64,000 nt of DNA, taken from NCBI GenBank assembly GCA_004557735.1, contig SFFV01000005.1, positions 1 through 64,000 on the forward strand, read 5' to 3'. Source of the stretch: Clostridiales bacterium. Lineage in GTDB: Bacteria; Bacillota; Clostridia; Oscillospirales; Oscillospiraceae. A program made the translations under genes and the position numbers. The notes beneath the pieces were generated by a model, which had not been told where the DNA came from, did no database searches, and saw only the letters and a list, made by a program, of their open reading frames with translations. Within the stretch, counting starts at the first letter, position 1; each line of letters opens with the position of its first letter. Below, in pieces: positions 16,497-25,268 of the stretch.

Positions 16497-17788
16497 CCCG
16501 CGGCGGCAGTGTCCCGCTCCGTGCCGTCCGGCTCGTCGATGATGCGGATATCCGCGCCGAGGAGACGCAGCTTGCCGACAAAGTTTTCGTAGCCGCGCTC
16601 GATGAACTGGATATCCTCCACGAGCGTGACGCCCCTGGCACAGAGGCCCGCAATGACCATTGCCGCGCCCGCACGCAGATCGCACGCGTTCACGGATGCG
16701 CCGCGCAGCGTTTCCACGCCCTCGACGACAGCCACGCGGCCGTCCACGGTCACAGCCGCGCCCATTTTGCGCAGCTCGTTAATGTATTTATACCGGTGAT
16801 CCCAAACGCCCTCGGTAATAACGCTCGTCCCCTCCGCCACGGCGAGCGCCACGCCGATCTGCGGCTGCATATCGGTCGGGAAGCCGGGGTACGGCTGGGT
16901 CTTGACGTTGGCGCGGCGGAGGCGTCCCGCCGAGCGGACGAGGACGGATTCGCCGTATTCCTCCACCGTGACGCCCATTTCGCGCAGCTTTGCGGTGATG
17001 CAGTCGAGGTGCTTGGGGATGACGTTTTTGATCAGCACTTCTCCCCCGATGGCGGCGGTGGCGGCCATGTAGGTGCCGGCCTCGATCTGGTCGGGGATGA
17101 TGGTGTAGACGCCGCCGTGGAGCTGCTCCACGCCGTTGACCTTGATGGTATCCGTACCGGCGCCGCGCACGTCCGCGCCCATGGAGTTGAGGAAGTTCGC
17201 CAGATCGACGATGTGCGGCTCGCGCGCCGCGTTTTCGATGACCGTGCGTCCTTCGGCGAGCACGGCGGCGATCATAATGTTCATCGTTGCGCCGACGGAG
17301 ACCTTATCGAGATATACGCTCGCGCCGCGCAGCCGTCCGCCGGGGACGTGCGCGGTGATGAAATCGGAAATATCGACCTCCGCGCCGAGGGCGTTCATGC
17401 CCTTGACGTGCTGGTCGATCGGCCGGACGCCGAAGTTGCAGCCGCCCGGCATCGTCGTGCGGGCCACGCCGAACCGGCCGAGCATCGAGCCGACAAAGTA
17501 ATACGACGCGCGGATCCTGCGCATACGGTCATAGTCCGCGCCCATCCAGGTGGCGTTCGTCGTGTCGATCTCCACGGTGGAGCGGTCGATCCGTTCGACC
17601 TTCGCGCCGAGCGATTCAAGAATGAGCAGCAGCGCCTCGGTGTCGCTGATCCGGGGCAGGTTTTCGATGCGGCATTTGCCGTTTACCATGAGCGCCGCCG
17701 GAATGATGGCTACCGCCGCATTCTTCGCGCCGCTGATCTCCACTTCGCCGTGCAGGCGGTTGCCGCCTCTGATTCTATATCTTTCCAC
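16493..17788 (-). CDS. murA: UDP-N-acetylglucosamine 1-carboxyvinyltransferase
   Basis: A 431-residue MurA, which transfers enolpyruvate from PEP to UDP-GlcNAc, the first committed step of peptidoglycan synthesis. The catalytic cysteine targeted by fosfomycin is present in PGGCNFGVRPIDQH near 116. The N-terminal RGGNRLHGEVEISGAKNAA is typical. The start is GTG at 17788 with AGGAGG upstream; an ATG at 17839 lacks a ribosome site. The gene heads an overlapping run with the WalJ-like gene and rlmH. Confidence 0.93.
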   Translation of the reverse strand: MERYRIRGGNRLHGEVEISGAKNAAVAIIPAALMVNGKCRIENLPRISDTEALLLILESLGAKVERIDRSTVEIDTTNATWMGADYDRMRRIRASYYFVGSMLGRFGVARTTMPGGCNFGVRPIDQHVKGMNALGAEVDISDFITAHVPGGRLRGASVYLDKVSVGATMNIMIAAVLAEGRTVIENAAREPHIVDLANFLNSMGADVRGAGTDTIKVNGVEQLHGGVYTIIPDQIEAGTYMAATAAIGGEVLIKNVIPKHLDCITAKLREMGVTVEEYGESVLVRSAGRLRRANVKTQPYPGFPTDMQPQIGVALAVAEGTSVITEGVWDHRYKYINELRKMGAAVTVDGRVAVVEGVETLRGASVNACDLRAGAAMVIAGLCARGVTLVEDIQFIERGYENFVGKLRLLGADIRIIDEPDGTERDTAAAG

Positions 17789-17883
17789 GTGTTGACTCCT
17801 CCTGATGCGCATCCGGGGCTTTTGTCTCCCTTTGCCCATAGATACATGGCAATTTTATCATAGCGCGGAAAAAAACGCAAGTC

Positions 17884-18423
17884 TTACTCCCCCGCGAGGA
17901 TATGCGCCGCCTGCAGCACCGCGATGGCTGTTTTGCCGTCGGATACCTCGCCGCGCCTGACCATGGCAAGCAGCTCGGAAAACGGGAGCTTTACGAGATC
18001 GAGAAACTCGCCCTCGTCGGGGTGCGCCTCGCCGCGGGAGAGATCGAGCGCGAGATAGAGATACAGCCGCTCGCTCGAAAAGCCGGGAGAGGAGTGATAC
18101 GCGCCGAGGGGCACGATGCGTCCGGCGGTGAAGCCGGTCTCCTCGCCAAGCTCGCGCGACGCGCACACGAGCGGGTCCTCCCCGCGTTCGAGCTTTCCGG
18201 CGGGCGCTTCGAGCAGGTGCTCGCCGATGGGATAGCGGTACTGACGCACGCAGTAGGCGTTGCCCTCGCCGTCCACCGGCAGGATGCACGCGCCGCCCGG
18301 GTGCTCCACGATCTCGCGGAACGCCTCCGAGCCGTCCGGCAGGCGCACGCGGTCGAGTCCGACGTTGATGATGATCCCCTCGTAGGTGTTGAGACGGCGC
18401 AGCTTTTTCTCCGTATAGTCCAT
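17884..18423 (-). CDS. NUDIX hydrolase, ADP-ribose pyrophosphatase type
   Basis: A 179-residue NUDIX enzyme. The Nudix box is GKLERGEDPLVCASRELGEETGF (about residues 81-103), preceded by the EAPAG of the ADP-ribose pyrophosphatase group. It would split ADP-ribose or related nucleoside diphosphates to AMP and a sugar phosphate. The ATG has AAGGAGA six bases upstream; longer in-frame starts do not. It stands alone between murA and the forward smpB unit. Confidence 0.85.
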   Translation of the reverse strand: MDYTEKKLRRLNTYEGIIINVGLDRVRLPDGSEAFREIVEHPGGACILPVDGEGNAYCVRQYRYPIGEHLLEAPAGKLERGEDPLVCASRELGEETGFTAGRIVPLGAYHSSPGFSSERLYLYLALDLSRGEAHPDEGEFLDLVKLPFSELLAMVRRGEVSDGKTAIAVLQAAHILAGE

Positions 18424-18530
18424 AATGCTCTCCTTTTCCGCGGCGCGGACTGACTTCATGAGATAATATTTTATCACGCATCTCCCGGCTTTTCCAGCTT
18501 TTTTCACTGTTTATCGGCGAAAGAGGGGCG

Positions 18531-18536
18531 TATAAT
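18531..18536 (+). promoter_or_regulatory. -10 element for the 76-aa gene
   Basis: TATAAT at 18531-18536, with only a weak TGTTTA at -35 (18508-18513, 17-base spacing), 29 bases before the small forward gene. Confidence 0.45.
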
Positions 18537-18564
18537 GGGGAAAACATTCTTTGGGAGGCTGTTT

Positions 18565-18795
18565 ATGCAGAAAAACGCGAAAAGCGAGCGGGCGCTTGCG
18601 CTGCGCGTGCCCGGGCATCCGGGTCTTTCGGACGCCAAGAGGCTCGTGTTCGCCGCGCTCGGCAATACCGACTGGGGCGCGCTGGAGATCGAGATCATCG
18701 CCGGGCGGGAGGAGAGTCTGCTGCTCGCGCGCCCGGCAAGCGGCGTTTACATATCGCGTGAGGCGCTCTCCCGGCTCGCCTCGCACGGGCGGTGA
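18565..18795 (+). CDS. Small hypothetical protein upstream of smpB
   Basis: A 76-residue protein (MQKNAKSERALALRVPGHPG) with no membrane segment or recognisable motif. GGGAGG lies six bases before the chosen ATG; the longer frame from 18535 includes the promoter -10 and is unlikely. It precedes smpB by 72 bases. Unknown function. Confidence 0.55.
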   Translation: MQKNAKSERALALRVPGHPGLSDAKRLVFAALGNTDWGALEIEIIAGREESLLLARPASGVYISREALSRLASHGR

Positions 18796-18824
18796 ATTTC
18801 TCTCTTTTTCGCTCTTGACAGGCA

Positions 18825-18833
18825 TGGTATAAT
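18825..18833 (+). promoter_or_regulatory. Extended -10 promoter of smpB
   Basis: TGG-TATAAT (extended -10). A TTGACA lies at 18815-18820 but only seven bases upstream, too close for a normal -35, so the extended -10 probably carries the promoter. Confidence 0.45.
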
Positions 18834-18867
18834 ACTTTTGCTGCCAAGGCGGAGGAGGTGGAAAGCC

Positions 18868-19341
18868 ATGCCGAAAAAAGAAGGGATCAAGGAGATCGCT
18901 TCCAACCGCAAGGCGTTCCACGACTACTTTGTGCTGGAACGCTTTGAAGCAGGCATCGAGCTGTTCGGAACGGAGGTCAAATCCATCCGTGCCGGGCAGG
19001 TGAATCTGAAGGACAGCTACTGCACGATCCGGGAAGGCGAGCTTTTCGTGCGCGGCATGCATGTGAGCCCTTACGAAAAAGGCAACATTTTTAACCGCGA
19101 CCCGGTGCGTACCCGGCGGCTGCTGATGCACAAGCGGGAGATCCGCCGGCTCGGCGACCGCGTGGCGCAGGACGGCGTGGCGCTCGTGCCGCTCTCGCTG
19201 TACTTTAAGGACAGCCGCGTTAAAGTGGAGCTCGGCCTCTGCAAGGGCAAAAAGCTGTACGACAAGCGCGATTCCGACGCCGAGCGCAACGCCAGGCGCG
19301 ATATGGACCGCGCCATGAAAGAAAGGAATTTTAAAGAATGA
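18868..19341 (+). CDS. smpB: SsrA-binding protein
   Basis: A 157-residue SmpB, the partner of tmRNA in trans-translation; it binds the tRNA-like domain and occupies the empty A site of stalled ribosomes. Family features are [29 protein letters not shown] (14-42), LKDSYC near 50, HVSPYEKGN near 70 and the basic C-terminal tail [16 protein letters not shown] and GGTGG lie upstream of the ATG. Its partner gene ssrA lies about 700 bases downstream, and ppiB overlaps its stop by four bases. Confidence 0.95.
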   Translation: MPKKEGIKEIASNRKAFHDYFVLERFEAGIELFGTEVKSIRAGQVNLKDSYCTIREGELFVRGMHVSPYEKGNIFNRDPVRTRRLLMHKREIRRLGDRVAQDGVALVPLSLYFKDSRVKVELGLCKGKKLYDKRDSDAERNARRDMDRAMKERNFKE

Positions 19342-19856
19342 GCCATCCTGTTGTGACCATCGAAATGGAAAACGGCGGCGTTATCAAAGCCGAGCTTTAC
19401 CCCGAGATCGCGCCGGAGAGCGTTCGCAACTTCATCTCCCTCATCAACAAGGGCTTTTATGACGGGCTGATCTTCCACCGCGTCATCCCCGGATTCATGA
19501 TCCAGGGCGGCGACCCGGAAGGCACCGGCATGGGCGGCCCCGGGTACCACATTTACGGCGAGTTCCGCGGCAACGGCTTTCAGAACGATCTCAAGCACAA
19601 GCGCGGCGTGCTGAGCATGGCCCGCTCCATGTACCCCAACAGCGCCGGCAGCCAGTTTTTCATCATGCATGAGGACGCTCCTCATCTGGACGGACAGTAC
19701 GCCGCGTTCGGCGCCGTCACCGAGGGTATCGAGGTCGTTGATCGGATCGCCGGCACGCGTACCGACCGCAACGACCGTCCCACGGAGCCGCAGATCATGA
19801 AGAAGGTCACCGTGGAAACCTTCGGCGAGGAATACCCCGAGCCGAAGAAAAGATAA
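19338..19856 (+). CDS. ppiB: Peptidyl-prolyl cis-trans isomerase (cyclophilin)
   Basis: A 172-residue cytosolic cyclophilin. Active-site motifs are [14 protein letters not shown] near 49 (Arg and Gln present), [32 protein letters not shown] near 94. It would catalyse proline isomerisation in folding. It overlaps smpB by four bases. Unlike the cyclophilin at 12,555 it has no signal peptide and keeps the complete active site. Confidence 0.93.
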   Translation: MSHPVVTIEMENGGVIKAELYPEIAPESVRNFISLINKGFYDGLIFHRVIPGFMIQGGDPEGTGMGGPGYHIYGEFRGNGFQNDLKHKRGVLSMARSMYPNSAGSQFFIMHEDAPHLDGQYAAFGAVTEGIEVVDRIAGTRTDRNDRPTEPQIMKKVTVETFGEEYPEPKKR

Positions 19857-19950
19857 AAAGATACAGGTAAAGATTTCTGAATCTTCCTTGTCCCAAAGAA
19901 TAAGGAGCCGTTTATTCGGATTTATTCCTTATTCCAAAAAGAAGGGGTCC

Positions 19951-20027
19951 TCAAGGGGGAACATGGTTCCCCCTTGAAATCGCCTCGCCGCAAAGCGGCG
20001 GTTCCATCATTTCCGCAGAAATGATGG
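19951..20027 (+). terminator. Two strong hairpins between ppiB and ssrA
   Basis: TCAAGGGGGAAC pairs perfectly across ATG with its 12-base complement (19951-19977). A second stem, CCATCATTTC with GAAATGATGG, spans 20004-20027, just before the tmRNA. The first may end the smpB-ppiB message; the second may belong to the precursor end of the tmRNA. Neither has a clear T-tract. The rest of 19,857-20,033 shows only a weaker GCCGC/GCGGC stem. Confidence 0.45.
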
Positions 20028-20033
20028 CGATTC

Positions 20034-20397
20034 GGGGGCGTAACGGTTTCGACGGGGATGCGGAGATTGGAATAGCGGGCGGATGCGCCTATCATCCTTA
20101 AAATGGGCGATTATAAATTAAAGAACAACGATAACGTTGCTCTGGCCGCGGCTTAAGCCGTGACCCGTCCCCTCCGGGAGTGCCTCGGCCCGGAAGCGGG
20201 GCGTCGATGAGAGGCGGACGTGAGCGCGCAAAGCTTTGAGCGCGCCATGCATAATGAAGCTACCCGACTTGCCGTCTTGACGTTTGGCCGGTGACGAGGG
20301 AAACAGGGATGCGGAATCCCAAAACAAGCGTCTGCGCCCGGAGAAGTTCCCTTTGAAGCGTTTTCGGACAGGAGTTCAACTCTCCTCGCCTCCACCA
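20034..20397 (+). ncRNA. ssrA: Transfer-messenger RNA (tmRNA)
   Basis: The 5' end GGGGGCGTAACGGTTTCGAC (20034-) and the 3' end CGCCTCCACCA (to 20397) are hallmarks; the ends pair as a seven-bp acceptor stem, and GTTCAAC is the T-loop. The tag frame ends in AACGATAACGTTGCTCTGGC and stops at TAA 20154-20156; read back in frame it gives GDYKLKNNDNVALAAA, with the resume codon probably GGC at 20106. The C-terminal ALAA motif directs tagged proteins to ClpXP. Length is 364 nt. smpB is nearby. The island begins three bases after the CCA. Confidence 0.95.
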
Positions 20398-20400
20398 AAC

Positions 20401-20462
20401 GGACATTGGACGAACATCTATTTTTTTAAAGGCGGTTTCGCCGTAGAGGTTCGGTTCTAATG
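20401..20462 (+). repeat. Putative attL, left 62-nt direct repeat
   Basis: This 62-nt stretch matches 38008-38069 at about 79% of positions, starting with an identical 13-base core GGACATTGGACGA and sharing AAAGGCGGT and TCGCCGT. It sits three bases after tmRNA CCA. Together with the serine recombinase at the other end it marks the left boundary of the island. Confidence 0.6.
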
Positions 20463-20476
20463 TCAAAACAGAAAAT

Positions 20477-20507
20477 GAGGGTCAAGGTTGTAAAAACCTT
20501 GGCCCTC
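20477..20507. terminator. Bidirectional terminator
   Basis: GAGGGTCAAGGTT pairs with AACCTTGGCCCTC and is followed by a T-tract (20510-20515). On the reverse strand ATTTTCTGTTTT follows. It could end the ssrA transcript and the small reverse gene beside it. Confidence 0.7.
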
Positions 20508-20518
20508 ACTTTTTTGTC

Positions 20519-20680
20519 TTAGGCGTCTTCGGTGTCTTCGCGCTGCTTCAGCCACTCTTCGAATGCCGCCTGGCCTTCCTCACTGTCGTAGTAGGCTCGG
20601 AGTTCCGAAACCAAATGTCTTGCAAAGGAATCGATGATCGACTGCGGCAGCTCAATGTCAAACTTATTCTGTTTGGACAT
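20519..20680 (-). CDS. Small helical protein at the island's left end
   Basis: A 53-residue acidic protein (MSKQNKFDIELPQSIIDSFA, ending EDTEDA). It has strong AGGAGG upstream and its own promoter. I recall similar small proteins near mobile elements of Clostridia, but cannot name a family. No membrane segment. It could be an accessory protein of the element. Confidence 0.55.
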   Translation of the reverse strand: MSKQNKFDIELPQSIIDSFARHLVSELRAYYDSEEGQAAFEEWLKQREDTEDA

Positions 20681-20778
20681 CGGGCCCCTCCTTCGAAATT
20701 TGGTTTGCCGAGGGTGTCCGGCGTGAGTAAAGAAACCTTCGCCACCGATCTGGTGACTACAATCTCTTAGGCACTTTT

Positions 20779-20807
20779 ATTATATGGGGTATGTCAAGTC
20801 TTTTCAA
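20779..20807 (-). promoter_or_regulatory. Promoter of the 53-aa gene
   Basis: On the reverse strand TTGAAA (20802-20807) and TATAAT (20779-20784) are 17 bases apart. Confidence 0.6.
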
Positions 20808-20846
20808 GAGTTGCCCCGCTACACTACATATTAGGAGGAAATGATC

Positions 20847-21092
20847 ATGGAAAAACTCATCAGCTGTGCGTTCAATATGGATACTGTCTGTGTGGAACTT
20901 CGCTTCTCGGATGGGAGCATTTGTTCCATTGATACCATCGCCGTGGAGAATGAAATCGCCCGCAATATGTACGAGCGGTCGGAACTTGATTACCTGATCT
21001 ATAACGACCCACTGGCCTATGCGGATTTGATCCTCAACGGCGATCCGGAAGTGTATCTGAAAACCGTGACGGAATATAAACCGCTGGATTAA
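20847..21092 (+). CDS. DUF6061-like small protein
   Basis: An 81-residue protein: MEKLISCAFNMDTVCVELRF, then DGSICSIDTIAVENEIARNMYERSELDYLIYNDPLAYADL and GDPEVYLKTVTEYKP. I associate this pattern with DUF6061, a small family on clostridial mobile elements; function unknown. The second ATG is used because AGGAGG sits eight bases before it. Divergent from the 53-aa gene. Confidence 0.65.
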   Translation: MEKLISCAFNMDTVCVELRFSDGSICSIDTIAVENEIARNMYERSELDYLIYNDPLAYADLILNGDPEVYLKTVTEYKPLD

Positions 21093-21150
21093 CTTAAAAA
21101 TACACTTAGACATTTGTTGCTGTTATTTTCTAAACATGACATTTTTCTTG

Positions 21151-21179
21151 TTGACAAATGGATGCATGTCTGTTACAAT
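21151..21179 (+). promoter_or_regulatory. Promoter of the type I restriction operon
   Basis: A near-consensus TTGACA (21151-21156) and TACAAT (21174-21179) with 17-base spacing, about 80 bases before the first hsdS-like gene. The long leader could hold regulation, but no clear hairpin is visible. Confidence 0.7.
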
Positions 21180-21257
21180 GTAATAAACAGTCGAAAGACA
21201 TCTTCTTTTTTACAAGCGGAATGTTATTTGTTTGCCATGACAAAATGAGGTGAGTGG

Positions 21258-21842
21258 ATGAAACTTGGAAATATAGCCGCTGTACGCAGCGGACTGGTTC
21301 TATCAAGAAAGCAGGCGCGGGAAGCCCCAGGGATAAAGTATCCGTTACTGAATCTACGCTCCATCAATCCAGGCGGCTATGTAGATACCGAGCAGCTGGA
21401 TGTGTTCGATGCCTCGGAGTATTTATCGCTGGATTATTTGTCACAGGTTGGCGATGTGATCATTCGTCTGTCCGCCCCATACACCGCAGTCTTGATTGAC
21501 GAAGCAACAGCAGGCATGGTGGTATCTTCGAACTTCGTGATTATTCGTGTTGACCGCAGAGAGATCCTGCCGAAATACTTGTTCTGGCTGCTGAACACTC
21601 CGAAAGTAAAACGTTCTATTTACGAAAACACCAGCAGCAATATGTTAGGCGCGATCAAAGCAAAATACTTTTCTGACTTTGAAATCCCCAAACTGCCGAT
21701 TGCCAAGCAGCAGAGAATTGCCGACATGAACGCATTGGCATTGAAAGAAGCCATGCTGCTCAGAAGGTTGGCCGAAGAAAAGGAACGCTACTATGGTTTG
21801 CTGATAGACCACACCCACAAAGAACTGAAGAGAGGTAAGTAA
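21258..21842 (+). CDS. Half-size HsdS-like specificity protein (one TRD)
   Basis: A 194-residue protein with a single target-recognition domain (LGNIAAVRSGLVLSRKQ at the start; LPKYLFWLLNTPKVKRSIYENTSSNMLGAIKAKYFSDFEIP near 110), then the usual long helix (LALKEAMLLRRLAEEKERYY). Full HsdS proteins are about 400 residues with two TRDs. This one could act as a homodimer or modulate the full HsdS encoded later in the same operon. It is followed one base later by hsdM. Confidence 0.75.
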   Translation: MKLGNIAAVRSGLVLSRKQAREAPGIKYPLLNLRSINPGGYVDTEQLDVFDASEYLSLDYLSQVGDVIIRLSAPYTAVLIDEATAGMVVSSNFVIIRVDRREILPKYLFWLLNTPKVKRSIYENTSSNMLGAIKAKYFSDFEIPKLPIAKQQRIADMNALALKEAMLLRRLAEEKERYYGLLIDHTHKELKRGK

Positions 21843-21843
21843 C

Positions 21844-23382
21844 ATGACTACTCGTAACGATATTGAACGCACTCTTTGGAAAGCCTGCGATAGTTTCCGC
21901 GGCAAAATCGACAGTTCCAGGTATAAGGACTACATCCTGTCCATGCTGTTTGTCAAATACCTGAGTGACGTTACCAAGGAAAAGCGCGCCCAGTACATGG
22001 AGCAGTATAACGGCGATGAACGCCGCGTGGAGCGTGCCATGAGCCGCGAACGCTTCACCATCGATAAGGAATCCACCTTTGATTTCCTTTATGAGAACCG
22101 CAACGACAATGAGATCGGCCAGAAGATCAACGTTGCGCTGTCCCATATTGAAGAACACAACAGCGGTAAGCTCCGCAACGTATTCCGCGCCATCGACTTC
22201 AACTCTCAGGTTGACTTCGGTGAGGTAAAGGAGAAGAATGCAACCCTTCGCAATCTTCTGGAGGATTTCCACGACCTTGATCTCCGCCCCAGCCAGCTGG
22301 GTTCTGCCGACATCATCGGTGATGCCTACGAATACATGATTGCCAACTTTGCCTCCGATGCAGGCAAAAAGGGCGGTGAGTTTTTTACCCCGAGTCAGGT
22401 GTCCGAGCTGGTGGCTGCACTGGTGAAACCGCAGGAGAACGACCGCATCTACGACCCCGCCTGCGGCAGCGGCGGTCTTTTGCTCAAGGCATACAAGAAA
22501 GTACCGAGCGGCAAAGTTGCCGTTTATGGTCAGGAACTGAATGCACAGACCTGGGCCCTCTGCACTATGAATATGTTCCTGCACGGTGTGGATGATGCCC
22601 GCATCTGGCAGGGTGATACCCTTTTTAATCCGCAGAACATCGAAGGCGATAAGCTCATGAAGTTCCAGGTGGTAGTGGCGAATCCTCCGTTCTCACTGGA
22701 CAAGTGGGACAGCGGTTTTCTTTCTAATGCTGGTCTGGATGCTAAGGGCAAGAAGCAGGAGAAAATGACCGCATCCATGGACCCGTGGAAGCGCTTCGAC
22801 TGGGGTGTTCCCCCTTCTTCCAAGGGCGACTATGCTTTCGTGCTCCACATGCTGCACAGCCTTGACGCCGAAAACGGACGTATGGCCGTTGTCCTTCCCC
22901 ACGGTGTTCTTTTCCGCGGTGCAAGCGAGGGTAAGATTCGTAAGCAGCTGATTGAAATGAATCTGCTGGACGCTGTTATCGGTTTACCTGCAAACCTGTT
23001 CTATGGCACCGGCATTCCTGCCTGCATTCTCGTGTTCAAGAAAGGCCGTGCCCGTGATGACGTGCTTTTCATTGACGCATCCGGCGACGGCAACTATGAG
23101 AAGGGCAAAAACCAAAACATTCTGCGCGACAGCGATATTGCCCGCATTGTCAGCACATACGAAGCCCGCGAGGAAAAGGTGGACAAGTACAGCTATCGCG
23201 CATCCCGCGAGGAGATTCGCGAGAACGACTATAACTTGAATATCCCCCGGTATGTGGATACCTTTGAGGAAGAAAAACTGGTAGATATCGACGAAGTGAA
23301 GCAGAACATCGCCAATATCGAAGCCGAACTTGCCGAGGTGCAGGCGCAGATGGCAAAGTATCTGAAGGAGCTGGGATTATGA
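21844..23382 (+). CDS. hsdM: Type I restriction-modification methyltransferase subunit
   Basis: A 512-residue HsdM. It has an N-terminal helical domain (NDIERTLWKACDSFRGKIDSSRYKDYIL), the SAM-binding motif DPACGSGGLLLKA near 203, the catalytic NPPFSLDKW near 279 (adenine methylation), and a C-terminal coiled tail. With HsdS it methylates adenine in a bipartite target. Operon order here is hsdS-like, hsdM, then cargo, hsdS and hsdR. Its stop overlaps the next start by four bases. Confidence 0.95.
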   Translation: MTTRNDIERTLWKACDSFRGKIDSSRYKDYILSMLFVKYLSDVTKEKRAQYMEQYNGDERRVERAMSRERFTIDKESTFDFLYENRNDNEIGQKINVALSHIEEHNSGKLRNVFRAIDFNSQVDFGEVKEKNATLRNLLEDFHDLDLRPSQLGSADIIGDAYEYMIANFASDAGKKGGEFFTPSQVSELVAALVKPQENDRIYDPACGSGGLLLKAYKKVPSGKVAVYGQELNAQTWALCTMNMFLHGVDDARIWQGDTLFNPQNIEGDKLMKFQVVVANPPFSLDKWDSGFLSNAGLDAKGKKQEKMTASMDPWKRFDWGVPPSSKGDYAFVLHMLHSLDAENGRMAVVLPHGVLFRGASEGKIRKQLIEMNLLDAVIGLPANLFYGTGIPACILVFKKGRARDDVLFIDASGDGNYEKGKNQNILRDSDIARIVSTYEAREEKVDKYSYRASREEIRENDYNLNIPRYVDTFEEEKLVDIDEVKQNIANIEAELAEVQAQMAKYLKELGL

Positions 23383-24407
23383 GTGAAAACAAAGGTGAAC
23401 TGATTTTCTATCAGACCGAAGACGGCCAGACCAAAATCGATGTCCGAATGGATAATGATACCGTTTGGCTTTCCTTGGACCAGATGGCTGAACTTTTCCA
23501 GCGAGACAAGTCCACGATCTCCAGACACATTAAAAATGTCTTTCAGGAGGGCGAGTTGACTGAGGACGCAACTGTTGCAAATTTTGCAACAGTTCAATCC
23601 GAGGGCGATCGTCAAGTAAGTAGAAACATTACTTACTTTAACCTTGATGTGATCATTTCTGTCGGCTATCGCGTGAAGTCTCTGCGCGGCACACAATTCC
23701 GTATCTGGGCCAGTTCTGTTCTGCGCGAATACCTGATCAAGGGCTTTGCCATGAATGACGAGCTGTTGAAGCAGGCGGGCGGCGGCAATTACTTTGACGA
23801 ATTGCTTGCTCGCGTACGGGACATTCGTTCTTCTGAGAAGGTGTTCTGGAGAAAGGTACTGGATATCTATGCAACCAGTGCGGACTACTCCCCCAACGCC
23901 GCCGAGACTACCGTGTTCTTCAAAACCGTGCAGAATAAGATGCTGTTTGCCGCAACCGGCCAAACCGCTGCCGAACTGGTGAGCGGCAGAGCCAACGCCC
24001 TGCTGCCTATGATGGGAATGACTTCCTTCAAGGGTAAGCGGCCCACACTGGCAGAAGCCAAGATCGCGAAGAACTACCTGAACGAAGATGAGCTTGACAC
24101 GCTGAATCACCTCGTGTCGGCCTATCTGGATCTGGCCGAGCTTCAGGCTCTGCGCCGCAAACCTATGTACATGAAGGACTGGATTGCACGACTGGATGAT
24201 TATCTCCGTATGACCGACAGCGAAGTGCTGCAGAATGCCGGTAAGGTATCTCATGCTCTGGCGGAGCAGAAAGCCAGGGAGGAATACCAGAAATTCAAGC
24301 AGATGCAGAGCATGGAGCTTACACCGGTGGAGGAAGCCTTTGTAGCTTCCATTGAAACGTCCAAAGTGGACGAGCTGACCGAAGGCGTGAAGAAGCTGAA
24401 GAAGTAA
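23379..24407 (+). CDS. RhuM-family protein
   Basis: A 342-residue protein starting with a helix-turn-helix-like region (DNDTVWLSLDQMAELFQRDKSTISRHIKNVF, about 23-54) and then GYRVKSLRGTQFRIWASSVLREYL near 105. This is the RhuM pattern, first named from a Salmonella virulence island; members are often embedded in type I restriction operons. Function is unknown, perhaps regulatory. Overlap with hsdM (ATGA) shows co-translation. Confidence 0.85.
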   Translation: MSENKGELIFYQTEDGQTKIDVRMDNDTVWLSLDQMAELFQRDKSTISRHIKNVFQEGELTEDATVANFATVQSEGDRQVSRNITYFNLDVIISVGYRVKSLRGTQFRIWASSVLREYLIKGFAMNDELLKQAGGGNYFDELLARVRDIRSSEKVFWRKVLDIYATSADYSPNAAETTVFFKTVQNKMLFAATGQTAAELVSGRANALLPMMGMTSFKGKRPTLAEAKIAKNYLNEDELDTLNHLVSAYLDLAELQALRRKPMYMKDWIARLDDYLRMTDSEVLQNAGKVSHALAEQKAREEYQKFKQMQSMELTPVEEAFVASIETSKVDELTEGVKKLKK

Positions 24408-24489
24408 TCTGCTTTGCGGTGCTTGCTGCAGTGCAGGTGCCGCGGGCGAAACATCTGTAATAACCCGACCTGAAAAGGAGTAAATACCT

Positions 24490-25248
24490 GTGTTTAGAAG
24501 TTTTATCTATCTTGATGAAGACAAATTATATACGTACAAACGGCAAATCGATGGTAAAAACACTGCTCAACCCAAGGCCGTGTCGCAAAAGAAAAGCGCG
24601 GGTTTTTCTGCTGCTATGAGTGGTTTTGGCGTAAACGGAGCAATGGAAACCAGTATCGATGGCGAATTCGAAAGGGACGTAAGTTTCGACTACGATCATT
24701 TTGAACTTGATCTTGCCAAGTTGGAGGGCGAAGACTACTTTGACTGTGTACTGAACGATGAGTATGATTTGACCACCATCCCTGCTATGAAGCTCCTGCG
24801 CATTTGCAGCGGGTTCGAAATTCCAGAAGCCTTTGATGCCGTTAACCTGATTGACCAGTTCAAGCCAATGCTCATGGGCCAGATTGAAACAAAATCTGCC
24901 GGAGAACAGGAAGCATTGGAGGGCATCTTGGGTAAAGCCTCCGCAGATATTCCTTTTGTTATCGAGTGCGACGATGTTACGATTTCTGGCAAACTGAACG
25001 CAAAGTACCTTTGTGAGGAATACGCCAGTCTCGAAGATTACGCTGACCAAGACGTGTACATGCTCTGCAAGGTCGTTGGCATGGTGAGAAAAGACACGGT
25101 CGAGATCTTCGATCCGCTGAAGGATTTTATACGTTTGCCGCGCGCTATGCGTCGTCAGATGACAACAAGCGGAAATTCCGTTGGTCTTGATAAGATTTCT
25201 GTAGAGGGTCCCGTTCTCAAGGTCGAAGTAATTGCCATCTACAAGTAA
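24490..25248 (+). CDS. Unknown 252-aa protein, possibly DUF6414-like
   Basis: A soluble 252-residue protein beginning MFRSFIYLDEDKLYTYKRQI, which recalls DUF6414, though I am not sure of the family. An acidic middle (DYDHFELDLAKLEGEDYFD) and a C-terminal half with IFDPLKDFIRLPRAMRRQM are notable. The start is GTG, with AAGGAG nine bases upstream. The protease gene follows 20 bases later, so the pair probably works together. Gap to the RhuM gene is 82 bases. Confidence 0.55.
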   Translation: MFRSFIYLDEDKLYTYKRQIDGKNTAQPKAVSQKKSAGFSAAMSGFGVNGAMETSIDGEFERDVSFDYDHFELDLAKLEGEDYFDCVLNDEYDLTTIPAMKLLRICSGFEIPEAFDAVNLIDQFKPMLMGQIETKSAGEQEALEGILGKASADIPFVIECDDVTISGKLNAKYLCEEYASLEDYADQDVYMLCKVVGMVRKDTVEIFDPLKDFIRLPRAMRRQMTTSGNSVGLDKISVEGPVLKVEVIAIYK

Positions 25249-25268
25249 TCGAAAGGAGATGCTTTTCT

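Noticed and set aside
18815-18833. TTGACA and TATAAT as a normal smpB promoter
   Set aside because: The boxes are only seven bases apart; the extended -10 is more likely to be the working part.
20118-20466. Small reverse frames over the tmRNA
   Set aside because: They cover the tmRNA body; such frames are common false calls over ssrA and have no ribosome site.
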